DNA of 58,385 nt. Origin: Rhodospirillales bacterium (GTDB lineage Bacteria > Pseudomonadota > Alphaproteobacteria > CACIAM-22H2). Position numbers and translations under genes: made by a program. Within the stretch, counting starts at the first letter, position 1. Each line of letters opens with the position of its first letter. The notes under the pieces are model-generated. The model did no database searches, had not been told where the DNA came from, and saw only the letters and a program-made list of their open reading frames with translations. The DNA is taken from assembly GCA_016794025.1 (NCBI GenBank), contig JAEUKX010000039.1, positions 1-58,385 on the forward strand, read 5' to 3'. Below are positions 50,135-58,202 of this stretch, in pieces.

Positions 50135-50619
50135 CCGCGCGGAGAATCTTTCGGCATGGGAATGACGATCGAAAAAATCATGTCGACGTGCATTCCGTCA
50201 GAACCCAACGGGAGCATCAGGCGTTCGATGCCCGTATAGTCGTTCGATTGCTCCTGCATCCTGTCACGCTGGAATATCCCGGCGCCCGTATCCGCGACGA
50301 TCGAGTAGCGCTGCAGAACGAATTCGAGTTGCTCCGGCTTCACGCCATAGCCGACGGGATGCCAGGTGACCTCCCGCTTCAGGAGGTCGACGAGCTTCGT
50401 GCCAGCGAGGCGATAGACAAAGCGTGGCTGCGTGCCGTTGCGGACGTCAACGAGTGACACGAAAGGCATCAGATATGGAATGTCGATCGGATCGAAGTCG
50501 GCACGTGACGGAAACGGCCGGCCCCTTCGGATCGACCGCCAATACTCATGGAACGAACGGACGCGCTGATCCGCATTGTCAGGTGGCCCCGCGCCGTGCT
50601 CCAGGATTGTGAACGGCAT
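50131..50619 (-). CDS. PAS domain-containing protein
   Basis: 162 residues, a stand-alone PAS_5-type protein. RVRSFHEYWRSIRRGRPFPSR and IDIPYLMPFVSLVDV then FVYRLAGTKLVDLLKRE are recurrent in a family frequent in alphaproteobacteria. Beta strands follow with MLPLGSDGMHVDMIFSIVIP. No output domain, so it is probably a small sensory or regulatory partner. ATG 50619. A 23-bp dyad lies 34-56 bp upstream of it (50653-50675). Confidence 0.82.
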   Translation of the reverse strand: MPFTILEHGAGPPDNADQRVRSFHEYWRSIRRGRPFPSRADFDPIDIPYLMPFVSLVDVRNGTQPRFVYRLAGTKLVDLLKREVTWHPVGYGVKPEQLEFVLQRYSIVADTGAGIFQRDRMQEQSNDYTGIERLMLPLGSDGMHVDMIFSIVIPMPKDSPRG

Positions 50620-50652
50620 CGCGACCTTGCTTCCCTGTCTGCCGAATTGTCT

Positions 50653-50675
50653 CGGACATAGTCATTGTATGTCCG
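50653..50675. promoter_or_regulatory. Operator-like dyad upstream of the PAS gene
   Basis: CGGACATA (50653-50660), 7-nt spacer, TATGTCCG (50668-50675): perfect 8-bp arms. Centred about 45 bp before the start of the minus-strand PAS gene. No T-run, so a protein-binding site is favoured over a terminator. The rest of 50620-50760 shows no gene. Confidence 0.5.
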
Positions 50676-50760
50676 GAGCGGCGTCTGGAAGCAAACTGGA
50701 CGTTCATGCGGCCGCATGCGCGGTCCAGCACACATATAAAACAATGAAAATATTAGGAAT

Positions 50761-50789
50761 TGGCAGGAGCGCCCGAAGCGCTCCTGCCA
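50761..50789 (-). terminator. Terminator-like hairpin after the methyltransferase gene
   Basis: Perfect 12-bp stem TGGCAGGAGCGC/GCGCTCCTGCCA with a 5-nt loop (TTCGG when read on the minus strand), 7 bp after the methyltransferase stop. The downstream minus-strand sequence is AT-rich but lacks a clean T-run. Confidence 0.6.
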
Positions 50790-50795
50790 GAACAA

Positions 50796-51629
50796 TCAGC
50801 GCTTCGCGACGACGACTTCCAGATACTCGGATGGGACGACCATCGTTTGATCGCCCGACTTGTTGAATCGAGCGATCAGCGCTTCAAGGTCGCTCTGGAG
50901 AGCGGCCTGACCGGCCTGGTCGAGTGCCTCGAAGGCTTTCAGCGTTGGCCCGTATGTCGTCCGGAAAACCTCGATCCAGGTTTTGGGCGACGTCTGCCGG
51001 AACACGAACATGCGCGGGATGGCGGCGACGCTCGCGGCCCCTGCCCCGAACCACTGTTTCAGGTTTTCGACCACGCCCCAGCGCGAGGGGGACTGTACGC
51101 CCGGCGGCGGCGCGACATGCTTCCCGACGGTCTTGAAGAGATTCCCGATGAAGCCCTCCGGTGTCCAGTTCGCGAGGCCGATCTTTCCCCCGCTGCGGCA
51201 GACGCGCAGGAGCTCGGCGGCGGCACGCTCCTGGTCCGGCGCAAACATGACACCGAAGGTCGACACGACATAGTCGAAGCTGTTGTCCGGGAAAGGAAGC
51301 GCTTCGGCGTCCGCCTGCTGGTAGCGGATCGCGAGATGATCGGCAGCCGCACGCGCCTTGGATCGCTCCAGAAGCTCGGGAACATAGTCGGTCGAAGTCA
51401 CGTCGCAAGCGCGACGGGCAGCGGCCAGAGAGACGTTTCCATTGCCAGCGGCCACGTCAAGGACACGTGCACCGGCGCGCACGTCGAGCGCCTCGCACAG
51501 ATTTTCGCCGACGATCTGCAGTGTGACGCCGACGGTGGAGTAATCGCCGGAGGCCCACATCTTCTGCTGCTTCGCCTTGATGGCCTGAAACGGGGATGTA
51601 TCGCTCGCGGTGGCGGTCGAGGATTGCAT
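50796..51629 (-). CDS. Class I SAM-dependent methyltransferase (UbiE/ArsM-like fold)
   Basis: 277 residues. Motif I VLDVAAGNGNVSLAAAR, VTSTDYVPELLERS (acidic SAM-ribose residue), ADAEALPFPDNSFDYVVSTFGVMFA (motifs II-III) and RVCRSGGKIGLANWTPEGF. These fit small-molecule methyltransferases, substrate unknown. ATG 51629. It is divergent from an AraC regulator with 182 bp between starts that hold repeated sites, so it is the likely target of that regulator. Confidence 0.88.
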   Translation of the reverse strand: MQSSTATASDTSPFQAIKAKQQKMWASGDYSTVGVTLQIVGENLCEALDVRAGARVLDVAAGNGNVSLAAARRACDVTSTDYVPELLERSKARAAADHLAIRYQQADAEALPFPDNSFDYVVSTFGVMFAPDQERAAAELLRVCRSGGKIGLANWTPEGFIGNLFKTVGKHVAPPPGVQSPSRWGVVENLKQWFGAGAASVAAIPRMFVFRQTSPKTWIEVFRTTYGPTLKAFEALDQAGQAALQSDLEALIARFNKSGDQTMVVPSEYLEVVVAKR

Positions 51630-51752
51630 GATTGTATGTCCTATTTTTCGGTTCAACGAATGCGTGCGGGGCGCTATTACGTGCGAAGGATTTTCCCGCA
51701 TGGCATTGCGCTGCCGCGTACACAGGAATTCCACGCCGGCGTGAGTCGGTGA

Positions 51753-51782
51753 ATGACCGAAATGAGCGACTACATGACCGAA
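51753..51782 (+). promoter_or_regulatory. Direct repeat ATGACCGAA with 21-bp period (AraC-type site)
   Basis: ATGACCGAA occurs at 51753-51761 and 51774-51782, exactly 21 bp (two helical turns) apart, followed in both by A/T-TG. This spacing is the classic arrangement of AraC-family half-sites. It ends 30 bp before the AraC gene start. A partial inverted copy TTCGGT lies at 51647-51652, next to the methyltransferase start. Confidence 0.6.
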
Positions 51783-51811
51783 TTGCCGGAAAAATTTTTT
51801 GAGCGTCAGGC

Positions 51812-52879
51812 ATGAGCGATACCGACTTTGACGCACTCTCCGATGTCATCCGGTCGATCCGCCTGAAAAGCGCGGTCTTCTTCGATGTCACGGCCGCCTC
51901 GCCGTGGGTTGCGGAGTCCCGTTCGGGCCAGGCGCTTGCGCGCACACTTATGCTGGCGGCCGGGCATGCCGCCGCCGCCCACCTCATCGACTATCATTTC
52001 GTGACGCGCGGCGAGTGCTGGGTGGCGCCCGCGGATCACTCGTGGCGACCCGTCCGGCTTGGCGTTGGCGACATTGTCGCCTTTCCGCGCGGTGATCCGC
52101 ACCTTCTGTCGGGATCACCGGAACTGACGGGCGCGCGCCCCGCACCGATTCCTGCTACGGGAACCGAGTGCTCCATGCAGGTCCGCATTTTCGTCGGTGA
52201 CGGCGCGAAGGGCGTTTCGGCGCAGCTCATTTGCGGTTTTCTTGCTTGCGATGTCAGGCCCTTCAACCCGCTTGTCGGGTCCTTGCCGCCGTTCGTGCAT
52301 GTCCGCGCCGCGGAGAGCGATCGGTGGGTCGAGTGCTTTGCGGCGTGCGTGCGAACCGAGACGGCACATCGCCGTGCGGGCAGCGCGTCGATGCTCGCGA
52401 AGCTCGGCGAACTCATGTTCGTCGACCTCGTGCGGCGCCATATCGAAACATTGCCTGCCGGGGACCACAATTGGCTTGCCGGCCTGCGAGATCGCCAGGT
52501 CGGCCGCGCTTTCGCACTGATCCATGCCGACCCAGCGGGTGCGTGGACCCTGGATGAGCTTGCCCGACAGGTCGGCGCGTCCCGTTCGTCGTTTGCCGGC
52601 CGGTTTTCGCGCTACGCCGGCATGCCGCCGATGCAATATCTGAAAAAATGGCGCATGCAGCTTGCGTCGTCGATGCTTGTCGAGACGGCGGCCACAGTCT
52701 CTCAGGTCGCCGGCCGTGTCGGCTATGATTCGGAAGAGGCGTTCAGTCGCGCGTTCAAGCGCATCGTCGGGATTTCGCCCAGCCATTGGCGCGAGGCAAA
52801 CAGACCGACACCTCTAGGCCAACGCACGTCGGTGCCCGGATCGGACGATCGACGATCCTTGCCGTTAGCGGAAACGTGA
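51812..52879 (+). CDS. AraC family transcriptional regulator with cupin sensor domain
   Basis: 355 residues. The N-terminal AraC-binding-type cupin domain (about 15-185; DYHFVTRGECWV, LGVGDIVAFPRGDPHLLSG) would sense a small ligand. The C-terminal double helix-turn-helix runs from about 225 to 335: WTLDELARQVGASRSSFAGR, YLKKWRMQLASSML, and VAGRVGYDSEEAFSRAFKR with the family ending GISPSHWR. ATG 51812. It is divergent from a methyltransferase; the 21-bp-period repeats just upstream suggest autoregulation plus control of the neighbour. Confidence 0.92.
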   Translation: MSDTDFDALSDVIRSIRLKSAVFFDVTAASPWVAESRSGQALARTLMLAAGHAAAAHLIDYHFVTRGECWVAPADHSWRPVRLGVGDIVAFPRGDPHLLSGSPELTGARPAPIPATGTECSMQVRIFVGDGAKGVSAQLICGFLACDVRPFNPLVGSLPPFVHVRAAESDRWVECFAACVRTETAHRRAGSASMLAKLGELMFVDLVRRHIETLPAGDHNWLAGLRDRQVGRAFALIHADPAGAWTLDELARQVGASRSSFAGRFSRYAGMPPMQYLKKWRMQLASSMLVETAATVSQVAGRVGYDSEEAFSRAFKRIVGISPSHWREANRPTPLGQRTSVPGSDDRRSLPLAET

Positions 52880-52928
52880 AGCAGCCGACTGCAAGCCGGA
52901 TCCGGCTCAGTCGGGCTATCGGACGAAG

Positions 52929-53020
52929 TGGCGGAGGGGATGGGATTCGAACCCACGATACCGGTTTCCCAGTATAACAGTTTAGCAAACTGCCGCCTTC
53001 AGCCACTCGGCCACCCCTCC
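52929..53020 (-). tRNA. tRNA-Ser (anticodon GCU)
   Basis: 92-nt class II tRNA. Acceptor GGAGGGG/CCCCTCC, G discriminator and encoded CCA. Anticodon loop TTGCTAA gives GCT. A long variable arm (ATACTGGG region with ACCGGTAT) is visible, as expected for serine tRNA. Confidence 0.96.
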
Positions 53021-53339
53021 GCCGGGAGTGGGTAAATCACACGGCATATGCTGCCCGCCTTCTACGGGGGCTGGCTGACCGTGTCAACGCGAAGGCTTCC
53101 TCCACGTTGAATTGGTTTGGAAAATCTGGATCGGCCGCCCGGCCGCATGTGCTATCACCGCAACACGGCTAAAATACCGATTCAGTTGAATCGAAATTTC
53201 TGGCAAGTTTTATCTATTATTAACCAATTGGGCGCAATCCTCTATGCACGCGACCTGAGAAAGGTCGCCCGACCTAAAGGACCAAAAGCCGCTTTCGGCG
53301 CAAATAGTCGGAAAATCGGACCAAGAGGAGCTTCCGCCC
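53021..53339. other. 319-bp intergenic region
   Basis: No convincing gene in this stretch. It is AT-richer from 53155 to 53235, which probably holds the promoter of the small gene at 53340, but no clear -35/-10 pair stands out. A hairpin GCGACC-TGAGAAA-GGTCGC lies at 53250-53268 in what would be the leader. AGGAG precedes the start codon at 53340. Confidence 0.5.
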
Positions 53340-53582
53340 ATGTCTTCCCTTTCCCGCCCCGTCATCGACACGTTGCTCGACCTCATCGACAACAAGCTGA
53401 CGGCGATGGACGTGATCGACCGTGAAGACGCACGCATCCACGCCGTGCTTGAAAATGCTAAGCGCGAGCTGCTCGCCGTGCGCGGACCCGCGCTTCCGCG
53501 CCGGACGTTGCGTCCGCGCAACAGCATCCGCCCGGGATCGCCGATCATTCCACAGGCCGCCGCAGCAACTGCCGCCGCCTGA
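53340..53582 (+). CDS. Small protein of unknown function
   Basis: 80 residues, not recognised. The N-terminal 45 residues are a predicted helical pair (SSLSRPVIDTLLDLIDNKLT, IDREDARIHAVLENAKRELL). The rest is Arg/Pro-rich and probably disordered (RRTLRPRNSIRPGSP) with an Ala tail. No signal peptide. ATG 53340 has AGGAG about 10 nt upstream and a terminator-like hairpin follows 23 bp after the stop, so it appears to be its own transcription unit. Confidence 0.65.
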   Translation: MSSLSRPVIDTLLDLIDNKLTAMDVIDREDARIHAVLENAKRELLAVRGPALPRRTLRPRNSIRPGSPIIPQAAAATAAA

Positions 53583-53605
53583 ACTTTCTTCCGGTAATTC
53601 ATATC

Positions 53606-53635
53606 CGAGGGGCATCCGTCGCTGGATGCCCCTCG
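53606..53635 (+). terminator. Rho-independent terminator-like hairpin
   Basis: CGAGGGGCATCC / GGATGCCCCTCG, 12-bp perfect stem with a 6-nt loop, followed by TCTATTT (weak T-run). Ends the small-protein gene at 53340-53582. Confidence 0.75.
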
Positions 53636-53741
53636 TCTATTTGAGCTTCCGGTGGTTCTCGACGCCCGCGATCCATTCCACTAGCTTGGCCGCCGCGCCG
53701 GACGATTCCCGCCGGCCCGACGCACATGTGGGACTGGTCGT

Positions 53742-54863
53742 TTGAAGAATTCGCGTGCACTACCGGCAGGTATCCTGCCCTCGCAGACATATCGATCGTT
53801 TGTCGCCCGGGGGCAGATATCCGCCGACGCGCCAATCCGCGACGACCAGATCCAGCCGGCCAGCATCGATCTCCGGCTCGGCGAAAAGGCCTTCCGCGTT
53901 GCGGCCGGCTTCATGCCCGGCGACGGAAACAGCGTTGCCGGGAAGCTCGAGAAGCTCCAGATGCATGTCGTTGACCTTCGCGAAGGTGCGGTGCTGGAAC
54001 GCGGGTGCGTCTACGTGATCCCGTTGCAGGAGCGGCTCGAACTGCCCGGCGACATATCCGGTACCGCCAACCCGAAGAGCACAACCGGCCGCCTCGACAT
54101 CTTCACGAGGCTTCTGTGCGACGGGGCGCGGGAGTTCGAGAAGGTTCCCGCCGGCTATTCGGGGCCGCTCTACCTCGAGGTCAGTCCGAGAACCTTCTCC
54201 GTTCTCGCGAGGACCGGACAGACGCTGAACCAGCTCCGCCTCCGCCGCGGGGCTCCGGTTTTTTCGGACAAGGCCCTTGCCGCGCTCGACAAGCGGCTCG
54301 CCCTCGTCTTCTCGCCCGACGAGGGCCGCGAGCGCGCGAAGATCGGTCAGGGGCTCTGGATATCTATCGATCTCGAGGGAGCCGGCAACGACACCATCGG
54401 CTACCGGGCGCGACACAATACGCCGCTCGTGGATCTTTCGCGGATCGGCCACTATGCGCCGTCCGACTTCTGGGAACCGATCCGGCGGAACAGGCAGCGC
54501 TCGCTCGTCCTCAACCCGGACGATTTCTATATCCTCGTGAGCCGCGAGAAGATCCGCGTGCCGCACGCCTATGCGGCCGAGATGGTCCCCTACGACACCT
54601 CGGTTGGCGAGTTCCGGATCCACTATGCCGGTTTCTTCGATCCCGGCTTCGGTTACGGAAAGAACGATATCCAGGGCACGCGCGCGGTGCTCGAGGTCCG
54701 CTCGCACGACGTGCCTTTCCTCCTCGAACATGGACAGATCGTCGGCCGCTTCGCCTTCGAACGCCTGACGGCGGTGCCTGACCGGATCTACGGCATGGGG
54801 ATCGGATCGAACTACCAGCGTCAGGGACTGACGCTGGCCAAGCAGTTCAAGCGCGCACGCTGA
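53742..54863 (+). CDS. dCTP deaminase, two-domain alphaproteobacterial type
   Basis: 373 residues, about twice the usual Dcd length: two dUTPase/Dcd-fold halves. The first contains IQPASIDLRLG and GTANPKSTTGRLDIFTRLLCD (the catalytic-type SxxGR). The second contains NRQRSLVLNPDDFYILVSRE, HYAGFFDPGFGYG and the C-terminal GIGSNYQRQGLTLAKQF. It converts dCTP to dUTP for thymidylate synthesis. The start is TTG 53742 (no ATG in frame before conserved sequence), with GGGA upstream. Ends 2 bp before the convergent MFS gene. Confidence 0.88.
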   Translation: MKNSRALPAGILPSQTYRSFVARGQISADAPIRDDQIQPASIDLRLGEKAFRVAAGFMPGDGNSVAGKLEKLQMHVVDLREGAVLERGCVYVIPLQERLELPGDISGTANPKSTTGRLDIFTRLLCDGAREFEKVPAGYSGPLYLEVSPRTFSVLARTGQTLNQLRLRRGAPVFSDKALAALDKRLALVFSPDEGRERAKIGQGLWISIDLEGAGNDTIGYRARHNTPLVDLSRIGHYAPSDFWEPIRRNRQRSLVLNPDDFYILVSREKIRVPHAYAAEMVPYDTSVGEFRIHYAGFFDPGFGYGKNDIQGTRAVLEVRSHDVPFLLEHGQIVGRFAFERLTAVPDRIYGMGIGSNYQRQGLTLAKQFKRAR

Positions 54864-54865
54864 CC

Positions 54866-56278
54866 TCATTCCTCGGCCCGGGGCCGTCGACGGAACAGCG
54901 CGACAAGAACTGCCGCAAGTCCGCCGAACAAACCCGCCACCACGAATGTCGCGCGCATTCCGGCGATAGACGCTTCAGCCACCGGCACATGCGTGCCGGC
55001 GAAGATGTAGATCGCGCCCATCAGCGAAGCGCCCGTAACGAGACCCAGATTTCGCGAAAGCGCCAGCACGCCGGATATGGCTCCGCGCTGCGCCGGAGCG
55101 ATCCCCTTCAGCGTGGCCGTGTTGTTCGCGGCCTGGAAGAGCTGGTAGGCGGGCGTCAGGACTGCGATGCCGGCGATGTAGCCAGCCACGCCGAACTCGG
55201 CCGGAAACAAAGCCAGCAGGAACGATCCGCCCGATATTCCGGTCAATCCGAGGATCGCGACGGCGTGCGTGCCGACGCGATCGACCAGTTTCCCCGCCGG
55301 AATGCCGCAGGCGATCGAGATTGCCGGGCCGATCGACATGACGAGCCCGATGCGGGCCGGGTCGAGGCCGAAGGCGCCGGCGAGATGGAATGGGCCGACG
55401 ACCAGCGTCGCCATCATCACCGCGGCCACAAGCGCATTTGCAGCGAGGCCCGCGGCCATTCCGGGTGCGCGCAAGGTCGTGGGGTCGACGAGTGGCAACT
55501 TCGCTCGCCGTCCGACGGCGACAAGGCCGATAGCCGACACGGCGGCGGCCAAAAGGAATATCGCGGAGATGCCGATGCTGCCGCCGACGGTCGCAGCCAT
55601 CGAATAGAACGCCAGCGAAAGCGCGAGCAGGACTGCACCGGCATGATCGAAGCCTGCGGGCCCGCCGGCTTCGGCGCGGATCCGGTCGGCCGGCAGGGCG
55701 CGCAGGACAAGACCGACTGCGACCGCCGTGAGCGGTACGCCGATCGAGAAAATCGACCACCACCCGAAGGCGGCGATCAGGAAGCCGCCGAGCGACGGGC
55801 CCAGGGCGGTACCGATTGCCGACATTGTCGCAAGAAGGCCCATGGCGCTTCCGGTCCGCGCCTTCGGCACGGCGTCGCCGACAAGGGCCATCGACAGGCC
55901 GATCATGGCGGCCGCGCCCGTTCCCTGAAGTGCGCGTGCCGCAACAAGCAGCCAGAGCGAGGGGGCGATCGAGCCTATGGCGCTTCCCGCGCCATAGGCC
56001 GCCAATCCGGCTAGCAGGAGTTTCCGGTGGCCGAACATATCCCCCAGCCGGCCAACACCAACGACTGTGGCGGTGGATGCCAGCAGGTAGGCAATGGCGA
56101 CCCACTGGACATGTCCGAAGGGAACCTCGAAGTCGGCCATCAGCGTCGGGAGTGCGACGTTTGAAATGCTGGCGCCAAGCGATGCAAGCAGCATCGGAAG
56201 AGATAGGGCGCCAAGAACCTGCCATTCCGCCCTCCGGGCGCCCGAATAGGGTATTGCGCTCACGTCAGGTATCGACAT
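54866..56278 (-). CDS. MFS transporter, DHA2-type drug exporter
   Basis: 470 residues with 12-14 membrane helices. The MFS signature in loop 2-3 is VGRLGDMFGHRKLLL. The antiporter motif C region is GLLATMSAIGTALGPSLGGFL, as in multidrug exporters. N-terminal LSLPMLLASLGASISNVALPTLM is typical of DHA2. Proton-driven efflux of hydrophobic compounds is the likely role. Starts 16 bp after the DUF2798 gene stop, forming a two-gene operon divergent from a LysR regulator. Confidence 0.92.
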   Translation of the reverse strand: MSIPDVSAIPYSGARRAEWQVLGALSLPMLLASLGASISNVALPTLMADFEVPFGHVQWVAIAYLLASTATVVGVGRLGDMFGHRKLLLAGLAAYGAGSAIGSIAPSLWLLVAARALQGTGAAAMIGLSMALVGDAVPKARTGSAMGLLATMSAIGTALGPSLGGFLIAAFGWWSIFSIGVPLTAVAVGLVLRALPADRIRAEAGGPAGFDHAGAVLLALSLAFYSMAATVGGSIGISAIFLLAAAVSAIGLVAVGRRAKLPLVDPTTLRAPGMAAGLAANALVAAVMMATLVVGPFHLAGAFGLDPARIGLVMSIGPAISIACGIPAGKLVDRVGTHAVAILGLTGISGGSFLLALFPAEFGVAGYIAGIAVLTPAYQLFQAANNTATLKGIAPAQRGAISGVLALSRNLGLVTGASLMGAIYIFAGTHVPVAEASIAGMRATFVVAGLFGGLAAVLVALFRRRPRAEE

Positions 56279-56293
56279 TGTGCATTCCCCCGC

Positions 56294-56518
56294 TCAGGCC
56301 ACGAAGAGGCGGCGGACAATGCGGCGCGCGACGGGCGCTACGACGAGAACGACCGGAAATGCGATTGCCCACGACATGAGCCAGGCCATTCCCCAATTGG
56401 CCGGGAAGTCCGTGAATTGTGGGGCGGCGCGGGCCGTCGAAATCCCCGAAACAAGCAGGGACATCATTCCGGAAAGGACGAAGCCGAATGCGACGGGTTC
56501 GTAGCGGGCGGGCAACAT
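56294..56518 (-). CDS. DUF2798 family small membrane protein
   Basis: 74 residues, two membrane helices. Family pattern: MLPARYEPVAFGFVLSGMMS (helix 1) and WGMAWLMSWAIAFPVVLVVA (helix 2), ending RRIVRRLF. Function unknown; the family often accompanies MFS exporters under LysR control, as here. ATG 56518 follows AGGAG (about 56525). An open frame further upstream to 56620 runs through the promoter region and is rejected. Confidence 0.88.
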   Translation of the reverse strand: MLPARYEPVAFGFVLSGMMSLLVSGISTARAAPQFTDFPANWGMAWLMSWAIAFPVVLVVAPVARRIVRRLFVA

Positions 56519-56652
56519 TTGATGACTCCTTCTGATGGATATTGGAGATCCCAGTTGACGAGAATTCCGGGTATGCCGGAAGACGCATCGATTGCATTTA
56601 ATAAGTGCGTTTGACGCCATATATTGCCGTCGAAACGTGCTAGTCTTTCCGA
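56519..56652. promoter_or_regulatory. Divergent control region between LysR gene and DUF2798-MFS operon
   Basis: A 134-bp space holding the loose dyad ACGCA-N18-TGCGT near 56583-56610 and an AT-rich centre (ATTTAATAAG), suitable for LysR-type binding (T-N11-A like sites). Exact operators cannot be fixed by eye. Confidence 0.35.
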
Positions 56653-57564
56653 ATGCGAAATCCCGATCTGAATCTGCTTGTCACTCTGGATGTACTGCTG
56701 ACCGAGGGCAGTGTCGCGCGTGCCAGCCGCCGGTTGCAGCTGAGCGCATCGGCCATGAGCCGTGCCCTGGCCCGCCTACGCGCCCTTACGGGCGATCCGA
56801 TCCTGGTTCGGGCCGGGCGGGGTCTTGTGCCAACGCCACGTGCCGCCGAATTGCGGGGAAGCATCGGGCGGATCGTCGAGGAGGCCCGCGCCATCCTGCG
56901 GCCGGGCGAGGCCATCGACGTTTCGGAAGCCGAAAGATCGTTCACGATCAGATCGAGCGACGGGTTCGTGGAGAATTTCGGACCCGAGATCGTGGCTCGG
57001 GTCGGCCGCAAGGCGCCCGGCGTGCAGCTGAATTTCGTTCCGAAGCCCGACAAGGATAGCGCTTCGCTACGGGACGGTTCGGTGGATCTCGAAACGGGTG
57101 TGATCGGTCCGGCGATGGGGCCCGAGATCCGCGCACAGGCGCTGTTCCGGGACAGGTTCGTGGGGGTTGTGCGGCGGGGCCACCCGCTCGCGCGTGGCCG
57201 CATGACGATCCAGCGCTATGCCGACGGACGCCATGTTCTTGCCGCCCGGCGCGGCGGGCCCGATCGGGGACCGGTCGAGGATGCGCTTGCGGCAAGCGGC
57301 CAAGCGAGGCGCATTGTTGCCCGCGTCGGCGGATTCTCAGCGGCGCTGTCGCTGGCGCGGGATACCGAGCTTATTGCCACTGTACCCGAACGGCACACAG
57401 GCCGACTGCGGAAGGGAATGCACAGCTTCGCCCTGCCCTTTGCGGTGCCGGAAATCCCGGTGTCGATGTTCTGGCATCCGCGCCACGATGCCGATCCGGT
57501 CCATCGCTGGCTGCGCGAGTGCGTGCGCGCCGTTGCGGCATCCCGCTCCGCGAGCGCCCGTTAG
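56653..57564 (+). CDS. LysR family transcriptional regulator
   Basis: 303 residues. N-terminal winged helix-turn-helix: DLNLLVTLDVLLTEGSVARA, SRRLQLSASAMSRALARLR, and GDPILVRAGRGLVPTPRA. The effector domain has the PBP2 pattern of the NodD/NahR-like group (SFTIRSSDGFVENFGPEIVA, DLETGVIG, LFRDRFVGVVRRGHPL). Divergent from the DUF2798-MFS operon, which it probably controls in response to the transported compound. ATG 56653. Its end overlaps the convergent GST gene by 4 bp. Confidence 0.93.
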   Translation: MRNPDLNLLVTLDVLLTEGSVARASRRLQLSASAMSRALARLRALTGDPILVRAGRGLVPTPRAAELRGSIGRIVEEARAILRPGEAIDVSEAERSFTIRSSDGFVENFGPEIVARVGRKAPGVQLNFVPKPDKDSASLRDGSVDLETGVIGPAMGPEIRAQALFRDRFVGVVRRGHPLARGRMTIQRYADGRHVLAARRGGPDRGPVEDALAASGQARRIVARVGGFSAALSLARDTELIATVPERHTGRLRKGMHSFALPFAVPEIPVSMFWHPRHDADPVHRWLRECVRAVAASRSASAR

Positions 57565-58175
57565 ACGGCCATCCCTTTGGCGACCGGCGGCCGTGCCGAG
57601 ATAGCGTCGAACCAGCGCTTCATGTTCGGGAATTCCGCGAGATCGACCTGATGGTACTCGTGCCGGGCGACCCATGGGTAGGTCGCGATGTCGGCAATCG
57701 AGTATGGATTTCCTGCAAGGAACTCGTTCTGCTCCAGCCGCTTGTCCATCACGCCATAAAGGCGGCGGGTCTCCTTGGAGTAACGTTCGATGCCGTAAGG
57801 CACCTTTTCGGGTGCAAAGCGGATGAAGTGGTGCGCCTGACCGAACATCGGCCCGACACCGCCCATCTGGAACATCAGCCATTGCAGCACGGCGTAACGC
57901 TGATGAGGATCCGCAGGCAGGAACTTGCCCGACTTCTCGGCAAGGTAGATCAGGATGGCGCCGGATTCGAAAACCGAGATCGGATTTCCGCCGGGGCCGT
58001 CCTTGTCGACGATCGCGGGGATCTTGCTGTTGGGGTTGATCGTGACGAATTCGGGCTTGAACTGGTCGCCCTTGCCGATATCGACCTTGTGGACGTTGTA
58101 GGTGAGCGCGCACTCCTCGAGCATCACGGACACTTTCCGTCCGTTCGGCGTGCCCCACGTGTAGAGATCGATCAT
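57561..58175 (-). CDS. Glutathione S-transferase family protein (YghU/YfcG-like)
   Basis: 204 residues. Thioredoxin-like N-domain TWGTPNGRKVSVMLEE with the TPN start of Nu-class GSTs, NPNSKIPAIVDKDGPGG with the cis-Pro, ESGAILIYLAEKSGKF, and an all-helical C-domain (MFGQAHHFIRFAPEKVPYGI; YSIADIATYPWV). Nu-class members act as glutathione-disulfide reductases or peroxidases; that activity is inferred. ATG 58175. The next gene on this strand ends 27 bp upstream of it. Confidence 0.92.
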   Translation of the reverse strand: MIDLYTWGTPNGRKVSVMLEECALTYNVHKVDIGKGDQFKPEFVTINPNSKIPAIVDKDGPGGNPISVFESGAILIYLAEKSGKFLPADPHQRYAVLQWLMFQMGGVGPMFGQAHHFIRFAPEKVPYGIERYSKETRRLYGVMDKRLEQNEFLAGNPYSIADIATYPWVARHEYHQVDLAEFPNMKRWFDAISARPPVAKGMAV

Positions 58176-58202
58176 CGGTTCTCTCGTCCTTTCCTGCCGT
58201 TC

